A DNA stretch of 64,000 nt from Annona cherimola (lineage: Eukaryota; Streptophyta; Magnoliopsida; Magnoliales; Annonaceae). The position numbers were made by a program, and so were the translations under genes. The DNA lies in assembly GCA_030490835.1 (NCBI GenBank), contig CM059973.1, positions 55,928,008 through 55,992,007 of the forward strand. The letters are read 5' to 3'. The notes under the pieces were generated by a model. It was not told the origin of the DNA. It was given only the letters and a program-made list of their open reading frames with translations, and ran no database searches. Below are positions 35,201 to 45,849 of the stretch, one piece after another (position 1 is the stretch's first letter; each line of letters starts with the position of its first letter).

Positions 35201-36327
35201 TCAGGTAAGCAAGCGAACTTTTCAAATTATGAATTTTTCTCTATATGTTGAAATGAAGATTATGTCAATGTTTTTATGATTATGTTTTAACGAATGGGCA
35301 AGCACAAGTTTTGAAAATTTCGATTTTAATAAAAGGTCTTAAGTTTGGAACAGAATGACTTTAATGAAAAGCCTTAAGGTTTGCTTCGTGGGAAGCAAGC
35401 GATAGTTTTTAAGATAAATAATTTATCACAAGTGCTGCCAAGGTTGGGAATGCTTTATGTTAATGGAATTGAGAAATTTGCTTATGAGTAAGCAAGTTCT
35501 CCATGACGATTGTTTTAAAGGATTTTATTGATTTATGCCGATAGTTTTAGGAATTTATTTTTAAGTAAGAAAGTTCTTTATGATGTTGTTTCAAATGTAT
35601 TTTATAAAAAAAAGGAATTTTTTTTCCTTTTTTACAAAGTAATTTTTAGCTGATAAGATTTGGTATTCTCTTATGATGTTTTAGGATAAATAGCTAAGTT
35701 TATGAAAGAAAAAGAAAAAGTGATTTAATTTATGGAAAAAGATTGATTTTTTTCTATGTTATGATAATTAAATATAAACGATGATTTGGAAAGAGTCCAT
35801 ACATTTTGAAATAATATTCGAAAAGTTTTGATTTCCTTTAGATAAGGAAATCTATGATGAAAATGTCTTCAAAAATGTTTATACGAATGTTGTTGAATGG
35901 GATTTAAGGATGACCAACCTAATAAGTTGATTTTATAAATGGTTTGATTTCGGGTTGCTAAATGGTATGCAAAAGACTATGCAATTTCCCTTTATGTAAA
36001 AATAGTATAATAGATATGTGAACAATAATTTAATTTTTAGGTTATGGAGAAGGGGATGGTATAATTGCATAACTTTTGTAAGCAAAAGGCCCTGAAATGG
36101 AAACCAAGAAAATATTAGAGAAATATATGGTTTATTTTTGAAAATTTAAAAGTTTTGAAATTCTTTTATTATAAGGGTTTTTAAGATGTATTGTTTCTCA
36201 AACATTTCAAATGTTTATCAAAATATTTTACTCAAAATATTTATAAAAGAATTTAAGAAAGGTCATCCTAAAATTAGATTTCAAATGGAAACTTGTTTAA
36301 AGTGGGTGCGCTCGCTTTACAAGTTGA

Positions 36328-38736
36328 CACGGACTGCGGTCTGTGATGCATTTTCAAAAATAATTTTTAAAGATACAAACTTCAGTCTGTGATGTTTTAC
36401 AAGTATGGATGCAGGCTGCGGTCTATGATCCCAGTTTAAAAGAACATGGGCTGCGGTCTATGGTTCTTTAAACCAAACAGACTGCGGTCCGTCAAGATGA
36501 TGTATGGTGCACCAGTACAAGAAATAGGCCGATTGTAGAGCACGATCGGGATGGCCGGAGCCCACTCTACATAAGGCCAAGTCGCTAAGGGATGACAGAA
36601 GGCCAGCGACACACTCCCTGAGATGGGAGCAGGATGAAAGAACAGCCGCCTGGTTAGCGTGCTGTTAAGTATGGATTCTCTTTTAAAAGGTAAAGTGATC
36701 ACTTGCTAAGTGCCACTACTGGATGGAGAGAAATGCATTTGCTTATGTTTTGCTTTTGAAAATCCCAAAGATTGGGACATGAAAGTATATTTTTATGACA
36801 GTTATCATAAAGGGATTTTTATGAAATGATTACCCTAAAAATGAGATGTTTACACAAAAGTGTAAATAACAGGAATGAAAGGAAATATTTTTGAGCAAAT
36901 GCATTTATAAAAATGAATTATGTATTTTACATGTCTTGTTTGTTATAAACAAGACCCAAGACAGGGATTATGAAAAGGATTTACGCGAAACTTGGTTTTG
37001 GACATAAGAATGTCCATTTCCAAAGGATTTAAATGGTAAATTTTTATGGACATGAGAATGTCTTCCTTTGCAAATGCTCAAGTATTTTAATGAAATGTGT
37101 TTTAGGACATATAAATGTCCATTGTCAAGAAATTATGTCAAAAATGTTTTGAGACATCAAATGTCTCTTGGTTAAAGGAGTTTAAGATGAAAAATATTTT
37201 TGGACATAGAAATGTCCTTTGCCAAGAAAGGCTTATGTGTAGGGGTGAAACTTGGTACCGGGTCGGTCCGAACCCGCCCGACCCGACCCGGTACCAAAAC
37301 CAAAAATGGGTTTTATTTTTAAGATTTTTTCCAAAATAGACCCGGTTTCAACCCGACCCCGTAGAAACTCAAAACCAAAACCGGGTTCGCACTAACCCGG
37401 TACCAAAACCCGGCCCGGTCCGAACCCGGTGTAATTTATATAATTTTTTTTATAATTTATACATTTTTTTGTAATATTAATATATAGGTGGTTAATTGAT
37501 TTAATATATATCAGTCAAATGGTTTAATTTAAGTGATTAATTGATTTAAATTAATGAATAACTATGATTTAATGATTTATAACATATAGTTAATATGGAT
37601 ATTTAAAAAAAAATTTAAAAATATATGAGGGGTAGCCGCATGTGTAAGAACTTGACATTCGAAATACAAATGGAAATCAAGGGAGAAATTACTTGAAAGT
37701 CTTCGAATAGTTTTTTAGTTTTTTTGGAAACTTTGGAGACATGAACTCATTTGAATTTTGAATTTATTTAAAAGTGGATGTAAACTTATTTAAACTTGAG
37801 ATTTGTTTATTCGTCATTTTAAATTTGGATTGCACTTAAATTAGATTAGAATGTTGAACTATTATGCTTAGTGTATTTAGATTTAGTTGCTTTGAATAAC
37901 TGTTATGTGGATTATGTTTGAATTTGAGTTGGCATGATAAATGTATTTCATATTATACTTTCTGTTAGTATGAGAAATCTGTTAGTTTGAATTTTAGATT
38001 GTAGTATAAATTTGATTCATATTTTAAGTTTATTGGTATGACAAGTGGTCAATTTCTATTTTAGCAATTTGTATGATAAATATTCAGTTTGAATTCAATT
38101 TCAACAATTTGTATGATAATGTTTAGTTTTAATTACAATAGTTGGTATGATATGTTTATTTTTTATTTGCTACACTTGAGTCATTTCCATTAGCCATTTG
38201 CTACACTTGACTTCATAAACACAGGTATGTATATTCCAATAATTTTCTTTTAGATTATAATTAAATTAGAAAAAAAACAGTTTATTGGTAACCCGAATTC
38301 TAACCCGAAACCAAACCAAAACCAATGCAAACCCGGTTTGAACCCGGTCCGAACCCGGATTAAATTCTTAGGGTTTGGGTTTGGGTTCACTCCAACCCGG
38401 TATAACCCAACCCGAGTTGCACCCCTACTTATGTGTATGATGTTTTTATGACATGATAATGTCATTCTCTAAAAAGGAGTTATGAGGAAAATATTTTGGA
38501 TGTAAAACGTCCACTAATGAAAGATGATTTTATGTAAATGTCTTTGAACATTAGAAATGTTCGTATAAGATTAAAGTAAATTAATTGAAGAGGGTAAAAC
38601 GTATATGTTTTGCCTTAACAAGCCCATACGTAACTTATAAATGATTTTAAGAATGATGTTTTATGAAAAATGTTCAAGGATATGAAATTGTCCTTATGAA
38701 CAAGGATTTTATGATAATGTTTTAGGACATATATAT
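36328..38736. repeat. Array of at least 15 small covarying hairpins in the chromovirus LTR
   Basis: Short hairpins, mostly with 6-9 bp arms and 3-6 base loops, recur about every 48 bp in the best part. Examples: CACGGAC/GTCTGTG (36328), TCCCAA/TTGGGA (36763), TTTATGA/TCATAAA (36792), TTTACAC/GTGTAAA (36849), GTCTTGTTT/AAACAAGAC (36933), GGACAT/ATGTCC (37000, 37105, 37202), GAGACAT/ATGTCTC (37151), ATGACAT/ATGTCAT (38448), GAACAT/ATGTTC (38546), GGTAAAAC/GTTTTGCC (38593) and AGGACAT/ATGTCCT (38724, completed at 58242-58248). The hAT element sits between the seventh and eighth of the regular ones. The Sirevirus sits in the loop of the last. Arms differ but pairing is kept, often through G-T pairs. 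Confidence 0.8.
37240..38427. mobile_element. Non-autonomous hAT element, 1188 bp
   Basis: Its ends are TAGGGGTGAAACTTGG and CCCGAGTTGCACCCCTA. The 8-bp target duplication CTTATGTG is perfect (37232-37239 and 38428-38435). Subterminal regions are rich in ACCCGG/CCGGGT motifs on both sides, which are typical binding-site clusters for hAT transposases. There is no transposase ORF; the interior is AT-rich. It belongs to the same family as the element at 16586-23831. Confidence 0.9.
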
Positions 38737-38870
38737 TGTTGGAAACAATGTTTAAAACAATAAAATTGACCAAATCTTGAGTTTTGATGATTAACAAGAA
38801 CTAATTTTGAGTATATAAAAGGTACTAATATGTTTGCTAAATGTTTAAGGAAAGCAAAGAGGTCAAGTCG

Positions 38871-39612
38871 ATCTCCAAGTCGACTTGGACTTCGACTTGG
38901 GTGAAGTCGATCCCAAAGTCGACTCAAATATCGACTTGAGAATGAATCCCGAAAGGCAACAGGTGAAGTCGCAGGTCAAGTCGACTCCACTTGCGACTTG
39001 GGAAGTCAAGTCGCAGACGAAGTCGACTCCAGCATCGACTTGGAGTATCCAGAGTTGAAAAGTGGAAACGAACATAACGAAGTCGCAAACGAAGTCGACT
39101 CCAGGTGCGACTTGGGTGAAGTCGCAGGCCAGGTCGACTCCATCCACGACTTGAGAAGTTCAAACTTCAAAAGATGCAGTTTTCAAGATATTCAAGAGGA
39201 TTTATCACTCAAGTCCAAGGAATCAAGATGAAAAACAAATGAGTCAAATTCAAAGTCAAAAATCATGTTCTACATCAAATCAAGTCTATCAAGCTCAAAG
39301 ACAAAGATACAAGAATGATTCAAACAATGTCTATCAAGACTACATAAGTCAAATATGCATGAATCATCTAAGTAAGAATCAAACCAATCCAAGATAGAAG
39401 AACACAACTTGAAGATCAAAGCAGGTTCAGCAAAACCCGAGCCAAGTCGCAGGCCAAGTCGACTTCAGGATCGACTTGGGTCGAAGTCTGAAGTCAAGTC
39501 GACCAAGCCTAAGACTTGGGAATCCGAAGAACTGGAGTCGCAGACGAAGTCGACTCCAGATGCGACTTGGGTAGCCAAGTCGCATCCCAAGTCGACTCCA
39601 CCTTCGACTTGG
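38871..39612. repeat. GTCGAC dyad repeat array in the 5' LTR
   Basis: Nine units of the form AAGTCGACTCCA-nnn-KCGACTTGGG, each roughly palindromic, lie in two groups (about 38871-39155 and 39455-39612). Between the units are GAAGTCGCAG-type half copies. The array is upstream of the TATA box, as described for palindromic repeats in Sirevirus LTRs of other plants. The 3' LTR carries the same array at 47943-48684, with one unit altered to GTCGACACC. Confidence 0.85.
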
Positions 39613-39693
39613 GTATAACGGTCAAATTTTCGAACGTTGGAGTTCATTTATTGCGCACCAACCACCTCCACAACGTTCATATTTTCTTCCCTC

Positions 39694-39700
39694 TATAAAA
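39694..39700 (+). promoter_or_regulatory. Sirevirus LTR TATA box
   Basis: TATAAAA follows the pyrimidine-rich TCTTCCCTC, and the same box occurs at 48766 in the 3' LTR. The genomic transcript would start about 30 bases downstream. Confidence 0.65.
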
Positions 39701-40412
39701 GGACCCTCAAATGAACGTGAAAACAACAAGAGAACACAAGACATTACGTTAAAGTTCAAAGAGAGAAAAGAAGTGCAAGAAAGGTTTCCTATTTGCTTTT
39801 CTCCATTGTTGAGTGGTCCGTATAAATTCTAAGGAAGAAGAAAGCTTCAAGTTGCTAGCGCCTTCAACAATATTCATCCACAGCTGCTTCTACAACTTCT
39901 TCCTAAATCTGCCTACACAAATCTGTAAAGTGTAGTTTCATTTATTACATTGTCTTGTTGTATAAATCTTGATTTAGCTTGGGTAGCTAAGATCAAGTAT
40001 ATGCAAAGTAGGGTGTGATTGGAGTGAGACTCATCACCTACTTTTGCATGTGAGTTGTTTATGCCCCCTAGAGCTAGAATCTAGAAGAGAGCAAGTGACT
40101 CTAGTTGTATATGCCTCCTAGAGCTGGAATCTAGAAAAGAGCGGTGACTCTAAGTGTATTCGTGGAATACATAGTGGAACCCAAGTCACAACAGAGTGTG
40201 AGCTTGGAAGAGTGGAGTAGGGAAGGTTTGCCCGAACCACTATAAATCTTGTGTTATATCTCTTTTTACTGCTTTATCTTTATTGCTCTCTAGCTCTTTT
40301 CAAAAGGGGATTAATTACTCAAAGGGTTAAGTCTTTATTTACCAAAGATTTTTTAAAGAACCCAATTCACCTCTCCCCTCTTGGGTTTTGCCACTAACTC
40401 GGGACCAACAAG

Positions 40413-40424
40413 TGGTATCAGAGC
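40413..40424 (+). other. Primer-binding site for initiator tRNA-Met
   Basis: TGGTATCAGAGC lies two bases after the 5' LTR and is complementary to the 3' end of plant initiator tRNA-Met, the usual copia primer. Confidence 0.92.
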
Positions 40425-40458
40425 AGGTCTTTGAGTTTACCAAAGAGATCTTATCAAA

Positions 40459-42261
40459 ATGGCATCCCAATCTACTTCCGTTCCCGCTTTTGCTGAAGGC
40501 CAATCCTTTACAAGGCCACCGTTGTTTGACGGGAACAATTTTGGATATTGGAAGCTTCGTATGAAGCAACTCATCATGGCTACCGACATGGACTCTTGGA
40601 TTGCTATCCAAGATGGAGTAACCTTGCCTACCGATGAAAGAGCTTCCAAATGGACCGATGAGGAAGTAAGAATTGTTAAGAGCAACGCCAAAGCTATGAA
40701 CTCTTTATTTTGTGCTCTTAATGCTTCTGAATATGATAGAGTATCCTCTTGCTTGACCGCCAAAGAAATATGGGATACGCTAACCTCTATCTATGAAGGA
40801 ACTTCTCAAGTCCAAGGGACGAGAAGAAATATTTTGATTGGAGAACTAGAGAATTTTAGAATGCTAGAAATAGAAAATATTTCTGAAATGTTCGCTAGAT
40901 TCTCAAAAATCACTAATGCTTTAAAAGGTCTTGGAAAGGCTATTTCTGAATCTGAGCAGGTTATGAAGATCTTAAGAGCTCTACCGGAATCATGGACTCC
41001 AAAGATCACTGCAATAGAAGAAGCCAAAGACCTAAACACTTTAAAGCTTGAAGACTTAATTAGCTCACTCATGTCACATGAGCTAATTAAGAGAAGAAAT
41101 GAAGATCAACATTGGGGCAAAAGAGCAATCGCCTTGAAAGCCGCACAAGACACTGACGATACCTCCTCTTCTCAAAACGACGACGAGATTGCCCTTCTCA
41201 CAAAACGCTTCAGAAAATTTGTGAGGAAAGGGAAAAATTTCAGAAGCTTCAAGGAAAGAACTCCCAAAGAGAAGAAGAAAGAACCAACCAAATGCTACCG
41301 ATGCGGCGGTTCGGGACATATGCAAGCTCAATATCCAACTCCCGAAGAAAGAAAGGCAAACGAACAAAGAAAGGATAGAAGGAACAACAAAAGATTCCAA
41401 AAGTACAAAGGTAGAGGCATGTATGTAAACGATGAGGAATCTACAACGAGTAATTCCTCAACCGACGAAAACGAGGCGGAAGAATGTGCAAGAATTTGCT
41501 GCATGGCACAAATCGAACAAGAAGAACGAATTACCTCAACAAAATGCACAAGCGATGAAGAGGTAAGTTCCAAACTCTCCCATTCTAAATCAAGTTTTTC
41601 TCCCTTTCAAGAATGCCTCAAATGTACTGAATTAGATGAGCTACAAACTGCATATGATTCATTATATGAAGAAATGAAGAAATTAGGAAGCAAGTTTACA
41701 ATTAAGAAAAGACAATGTGATGCAACAATAATTGTAAATGGTAAACTTGCAGAAAGATTAGACAAATTGAAAGATGAAAATGATCTGCTAAAAAAGGAGA
41801 ACAAATCATTAAATGAATCATTAGCTAAGTTCTCTAATCCAGGAGAAAGCGTCAAAATGTTTTTGAATATGACCTCCCAAACACATAAAAGAGGTCTTGG
41901 GTATCATACATTTGAGCAAGGAGAAAGTAGCAAATCAAATGTACAAATATTTGAGAAACATCAAACTAAAAATGCATCTATATACAAGCCACGAAAGAAA
42001 AATTTTAAGTGGACTAGAAGACCAATAATGGAACCATTGCATACTTGGAGGCCTACTCCAAGATTACCTATGGCTTGTAATTTCTGCAATAAAATGGGTC
42101 ACAAAACTTACAAATGTAATTTTAAGAAATTATATGACCATGGTGCAAAATTAGTTTGGGTTCCAAGAAACACAAGATTTGGGCTTTCAAAGTTAGAACA
42201 ACAAAGATTGATCTATATTACTAACCCAAATGGACCCATAAAATGGGTACCAAGAAGATAA
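40459..42261 (+). CDS. Sirevirus Gag (600 aa)
   Basis: The ATG at 40459 lies 34 bases after the primer site. The N-terminal half is the copia Gag domain (DUF4219/UBN2; FDGNNFGYWKLRM, EIWDTL, SEVMKILRALP-like SEQVMKILRALP, LIGELENF). A zinc knuckle follows near residue 279 (CYRCGGSGHMQAQY), in which the last cysteine is tyrosine. Then come an acidic serine-rich linker, a coiled-coil-like Lys/Glu/Leu stretch (about 395-465), and a second knuckle near residue 540 (CNFCNKMGHKTYKC) with all ligands intact. The long Gag with two separated knuckles is typical of this lineage. It would form the particle and package RNA. It ends at TAA 42259 while the pol frame opens at 42242, 20 nt earlier, in another frame. 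Confidence 0.88.
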   Translation: MASQSTSVPAFAEGQSFTRPPLFDGNNFGYWKLRMKQLIMATDMDSWIAIQDGVTLPTDERASKWTDEEVRIVKSNAKAMNSLFCALNASEYDRVSSCLTAKEIWDTLTSIYEGTSQVQGTRRNILIGELENFRMLEIENISEMFARFSKITNALKGLGKAISESEQVMKILRALPESWTPKITAIEEAKDLNTLKLEDLISSLMSHELIKRRNEDQHWGKRAIALKAAQDTDDTSSSQNDDEIALLTKRFRKFVRKGKNFRSFKERTPKEKKKEPTKCYRCGGSGHMQAQYPTPEERKANEQRKDRRNNKRFQKYKGRGMYVNDEESTTSNSSTDENEAEECARICCMAQIEQEERITSTKCTSDEEVSSKLSHSKSSFSPFQECLKCTELDELQTAYDSLYEEMKKLGSKFTIKKRQCDATIIVNGKLAERLDKLKDENDLLKKENKSLNESLAKFSNPGESVKMFLNMTSQTHKRGLGYHTFEQGESSKSNVQIFEKHQTKNASIYKPRKKNFKWTRRPIMEPLHTWRPTPRLPMACNFCNKMGHKTYKCNFKKLYDHGAKLVWVPRNTRFGLSKLEQQRLIYITNPNGPIKWVPRR

Positions 42262-45200
42262 GATTTATTTGCTTATTTTTCAGACATGTCTTAAGGCAAA
42301 GGCAAATAATGAATGGTTTATGGATAGCGGTTGCTCAAGGCATATGACCGGTGAAAGAAGTTTGTTTCACAAACTTAAGCCTTGTAATGATGGAATGGTT
42401 GCCTTTGGCAATAATGAAAAAGGTAAAATTAAAGGTAAAGGAAATATACATAGTATTTCAAATGCATGCATGGAAGATGTTTTGTTTGTTGAAGGACTCA
42501 AACACAATTTAATGAGCATTAGCCAATTATGTGATAAAGGATACAAAGTTGTGTTTGAATCATCTATATGTAATGTATTTGATGGAGAGCATATCATGTT
42601 TAGTGGTAAAAGACATGGAAATGTATATTTGGTTTCACTTGATGAATTGAATGGTCAATGTCTAATGGCCATTGATAATGATCCATGGGTTTGGCATAAA
42701 AGGCTTGGACATATAAACATGGGAAACATAAAAACCCTATGGAAAAAGAGTTTGGTAGAAGGATTACCAAGATTGAAATATGACAAAGACAAGATTTGCA
42801 AGGCATGTCAATTATCAAAACAACCCAAGATGCCTTTCTCTACCAAAAAGGAAATTTCCACCACTAAGCCACTTGAATTGCTACATATGGATCTATACGG
42901 GCCATCCGACATTCTAACCATTGGTGGAAAGAAATATGTATTTGTCATAGTTGATGATTTTTCAAGATTCACATGGATAATTCTCTTAGCTAGTAAAGAT
43001 GAAGCCTTCTCTATGTTTGCAACTTTTGTAAATTTGGTGCAAAATGAAAAACAAAGTACTATTGTGACCATAAGAAGCGATCATGGTGGCGAATTCGAAA
43101 ACAAACGATTCATGGAATTTTGCAATAAAAAGGGAATTCACCACACATTTTCTGCACCAAGAACTCCACAACAAAATGGAGTAGTAGAAAGGAAAAATAG
43201 AACTATACAAGAGATGGCTAGAACTATGCTAAATGAGAGCAATCTATCCAAGAAATTTTGGGGTGAAGCTGTAAGTACAGCTTGTCATGTATTGAACCGT
43301 GTTACCATTCGAGCAATCTTGAAAAAGACCCCATATGAACTATGGAAAGGAAGGAAACCGAATATTTCTTATTTTCATGCTTTTGGATGTACATGTTATG
43401 TTTTGAACAATGGAAAAACTAACTTGGGAAAGTTAGATGCTAAAAGCGACGAGGCTATATTCCTTGGTTATTCATCAAATAGCAGAGCATATAGAGTTTT
43501 CAATAAACGAAGCCAAGTTGTAGAAGAATCCATACATGTTGTATTTGATGAAATTAACCAAACTCCGAGAAAGGAGGATGAACTGAGTGATGCAGATGAA
43601 ACAAAAGGCAAAGAACAATCAAAGGAACTCGAGCTCAAGCCAGAAAATCTCGTGGAGGAAGAGGTAAGTGAAGGTAATGATTCTTACAAACCTCCAACTG
43701 ATTTGAAGTTTAAAAATGCCCATCCAATTGAACAAGTTATTGGAAATATATATGAAGGAGTGAAAACACGAAGATCAAAACAAAACGTTTATGGTCAATA
43801 TGCCTTTGTATCTAAAATTGAACCAAATACCATTGAACAAGCTCTCAATGATGAACATTGGATTATTGCAATGCAAGAAGAGCTAAACCAATTCGAAAGA
43901 AACAATGTATGACATTTAGTTCCTAGACCAAATAATGACACTATCATAGGTACTAAATGGATATTTAGGAACAAATTAGATGAAAGCGGACTCGTAATTA
44001 GAAACAAGGCAAGATTAGTAGCCAAAGGGTATTCCCAAGAAGAAGGAATTGATTTTGAAGAATCATATGCACCCGTGGCTAGATTAGAAGCCATACGTAT
44101 TTTACTAGCATTTGCTTCTCATATGAATTTCAAATTATTTCAAATGGATGTAAAAAGTGCATTTTTGAATGGCTATCTGAATGAAGAAGTATATGTTGAA
44201 CAACCCCCTGGCTTTGGAGAAAAGAATCAATCAAAGTATGTCTATAAATTGACCAAAGCATTATATGGACTAAAACAAGCTCCAAGAGCTTGGTATGAAA
44301 GATTGAATAAATTTTTGATTGACCATGAGTTTCAAAAAGGGAAAGTAGACACTACTCTGTTCATTAAATATAAAAATAAAAACATTTTAATTGTGCAAAT
44401 TTATGTTGATGACATAATATTTGGTGCTACTGACGAAAAACTTTGTCAAGAGTTTTCTAAGATAATGCAGAGCGAATTCGAAATGAGTATGATGGGAGAA
44501 TTAAATTTCTTCCTTGGACTGCAAATCAAGCAACAAAGTGAAGGAATATTTCTAAATCAGTCCAAATACGCCAGAGAGATGCTCAAGAAGTTTGGAATGC
44601 AAAATAGCAAAGGAGCAAACACTCCAATGAGCTCTACAATCAAGATCGATGCGGACGAAAATGGTAAAAGTATCGATCAAACACTTTATAGAAGCATGAT
44701 AGGATCCTTGCTATACTTAACTGCTTCTAGACCCGATATCCTATTTAGTGTTTGTATGTGCTCTAGATTCCAAGCATGTCCAAAAGAATCACATCTACTT
44801 GCTGTAAAAAGAATTTTTAAATATTTGTTAGAAACTACAAATCTTGGACTATGGTATCCAAAGGGGTCAACCTTTGATCTAATCGGCTATACGGATGCAG
44901 ACTTTGCCGGATATAAAGTAGATAGAAAAAGTACCAGTGGAACTTGTCAATTTCTTGGACATATGCTAGTTTCATGGCATTCAAGAAAACAAACAAGTGT
45001 TGCACTATCTACTGCGGAAGCCGAATACATAGCCGCCGGTAGTTGTTGTGCCCAATTACTTTGGATGAAACAACAATTGAAAGATTATGGTATTGATTAT
45101 GTTGATATTCCTATTAGATGTGATAATACAAGTGCAATTTGTTTGACTAAAAATCCTATACTGCATTCAAGAACCAAGCATATTGATGTGAGACATCATT

Positions 45201-45346
45201 TTATTCGTGAACATGTTGAAAATCATGATGTGTGCTTAGAATATGTGAAAACAGAGGATCAAATTGCTGATATTTTTACCAAACCTCTAGCTAAAGAATC
45301 ATTCTATAAGATTAGGAATGATATGGGTATGATAGAGCTAAATTAG
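42242..45346 (+). pseudogene. Sirevirus Pol: protease, integrase, RT and RNase H, with one in-frame stop
   Basis: The frame opens at 42242 without an ATG. The protease has FMDSGCSRHMTG (near 42320). GAG-preIN follows (WHKRLGHI, CKACQLSKQ). The integrase keeps the D-D-E residues in HMDLYG (near 42885), RSDHGGEF (near 43076) and VVERKNR (near 43183). TGA at 43910-43912 interrupts the frame where the family has a conserved tryptophan before the RT (TGG to TGA is a one-base change). The same frame then runs on to 45346. RT has [23 protein letters not shown] and YVDD (44402-44413). RNase H has [17 protein letters not shown] and CDNTSAI, and the tail is IADIFTKPL. Apart from the stop and the unclear link to gag, it is well preserved. 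Confidence 0.88.
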
Positions 45347-45382
45347 GAAAAATTATATAAGAAAATTACAATTGAAAAATGT

Positions 45383-45540
45383 CAAGTCGATGAGTCAAGT
45401 CGACTCCAAAGGCGTCAAGTCGACTCCACTTTATAAGCGAAGTCGACTCCGCCAGAGTCGAAGTCGACTCCGCCCCCAGGCGAAGTCGACTCCAAGGGAC
45501 CGAAGTCGACTTCGCCTAGGGCAAAGTCGACTCCGCGCGC
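45383..45540. repeat. GTCGAC repeat array in the internal region
   Basis: Seven AAGTCGACTCC/AAGTCGACTTC units lie between the end of pol and the third ORF, spaced about 17-25 bp apart. They match one half of the LTR dyads. A CT-rich stretch (45555-45830) separates the array from the ORF3 start codon. Confidence 0.85.
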
Positions 45541-45849
45541 GACGTTTTGCATTCGGCCGACTCTCCTCTCTATTTCTTCTCTTCTCTTTCTTTTCTTCCT
45601 CATTTCCCTCCAACCTCTCTATTTCCTTTCTTTTTCCCTTTCTCCCTCTCCGGCGACAGTCTTTTCTCCGGCGATTTCTCCCTTGTCTCCGGCAAATCGT
45701 CACACACTCTCTCTCTTTCACTCTCTTACATTCTCTTTATCTCTCACTCCCTCAGTTTCCTTTTCTTTCTCTTTCTCTTCCACACTATCTCTCAAACTCT
45801 CTCTCTCTCACTCGCATTCTCTCTCAGATCCATAAAGTCCAAACTCCAA

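Larger units (their letters stand above)
38737..40410 (+). repeat. Sirevirus 5' LTR
   Basis: It runs from TGTTGGAAACAATG to GGGACCAACA. It contains nine GTCGAC dyad units (38871-39612), a TATAAAA at 39694 and the conserved end region with GAGTGGAGTAGGGAAGG. It is followed after two bases by the primer-binding site. Confidence 0.93.

Noticed and set aside
38871..39612. Regular dyads resembling a CRISPR array
   Set aside because: Irregular spacing, located in a plant retrotransposon LTR and repeated in both LTRs.
42247..42283. GT...AG interval between gag and pol as an intron
   Set aside because: Only about 37 nt, too short for a plant intron.
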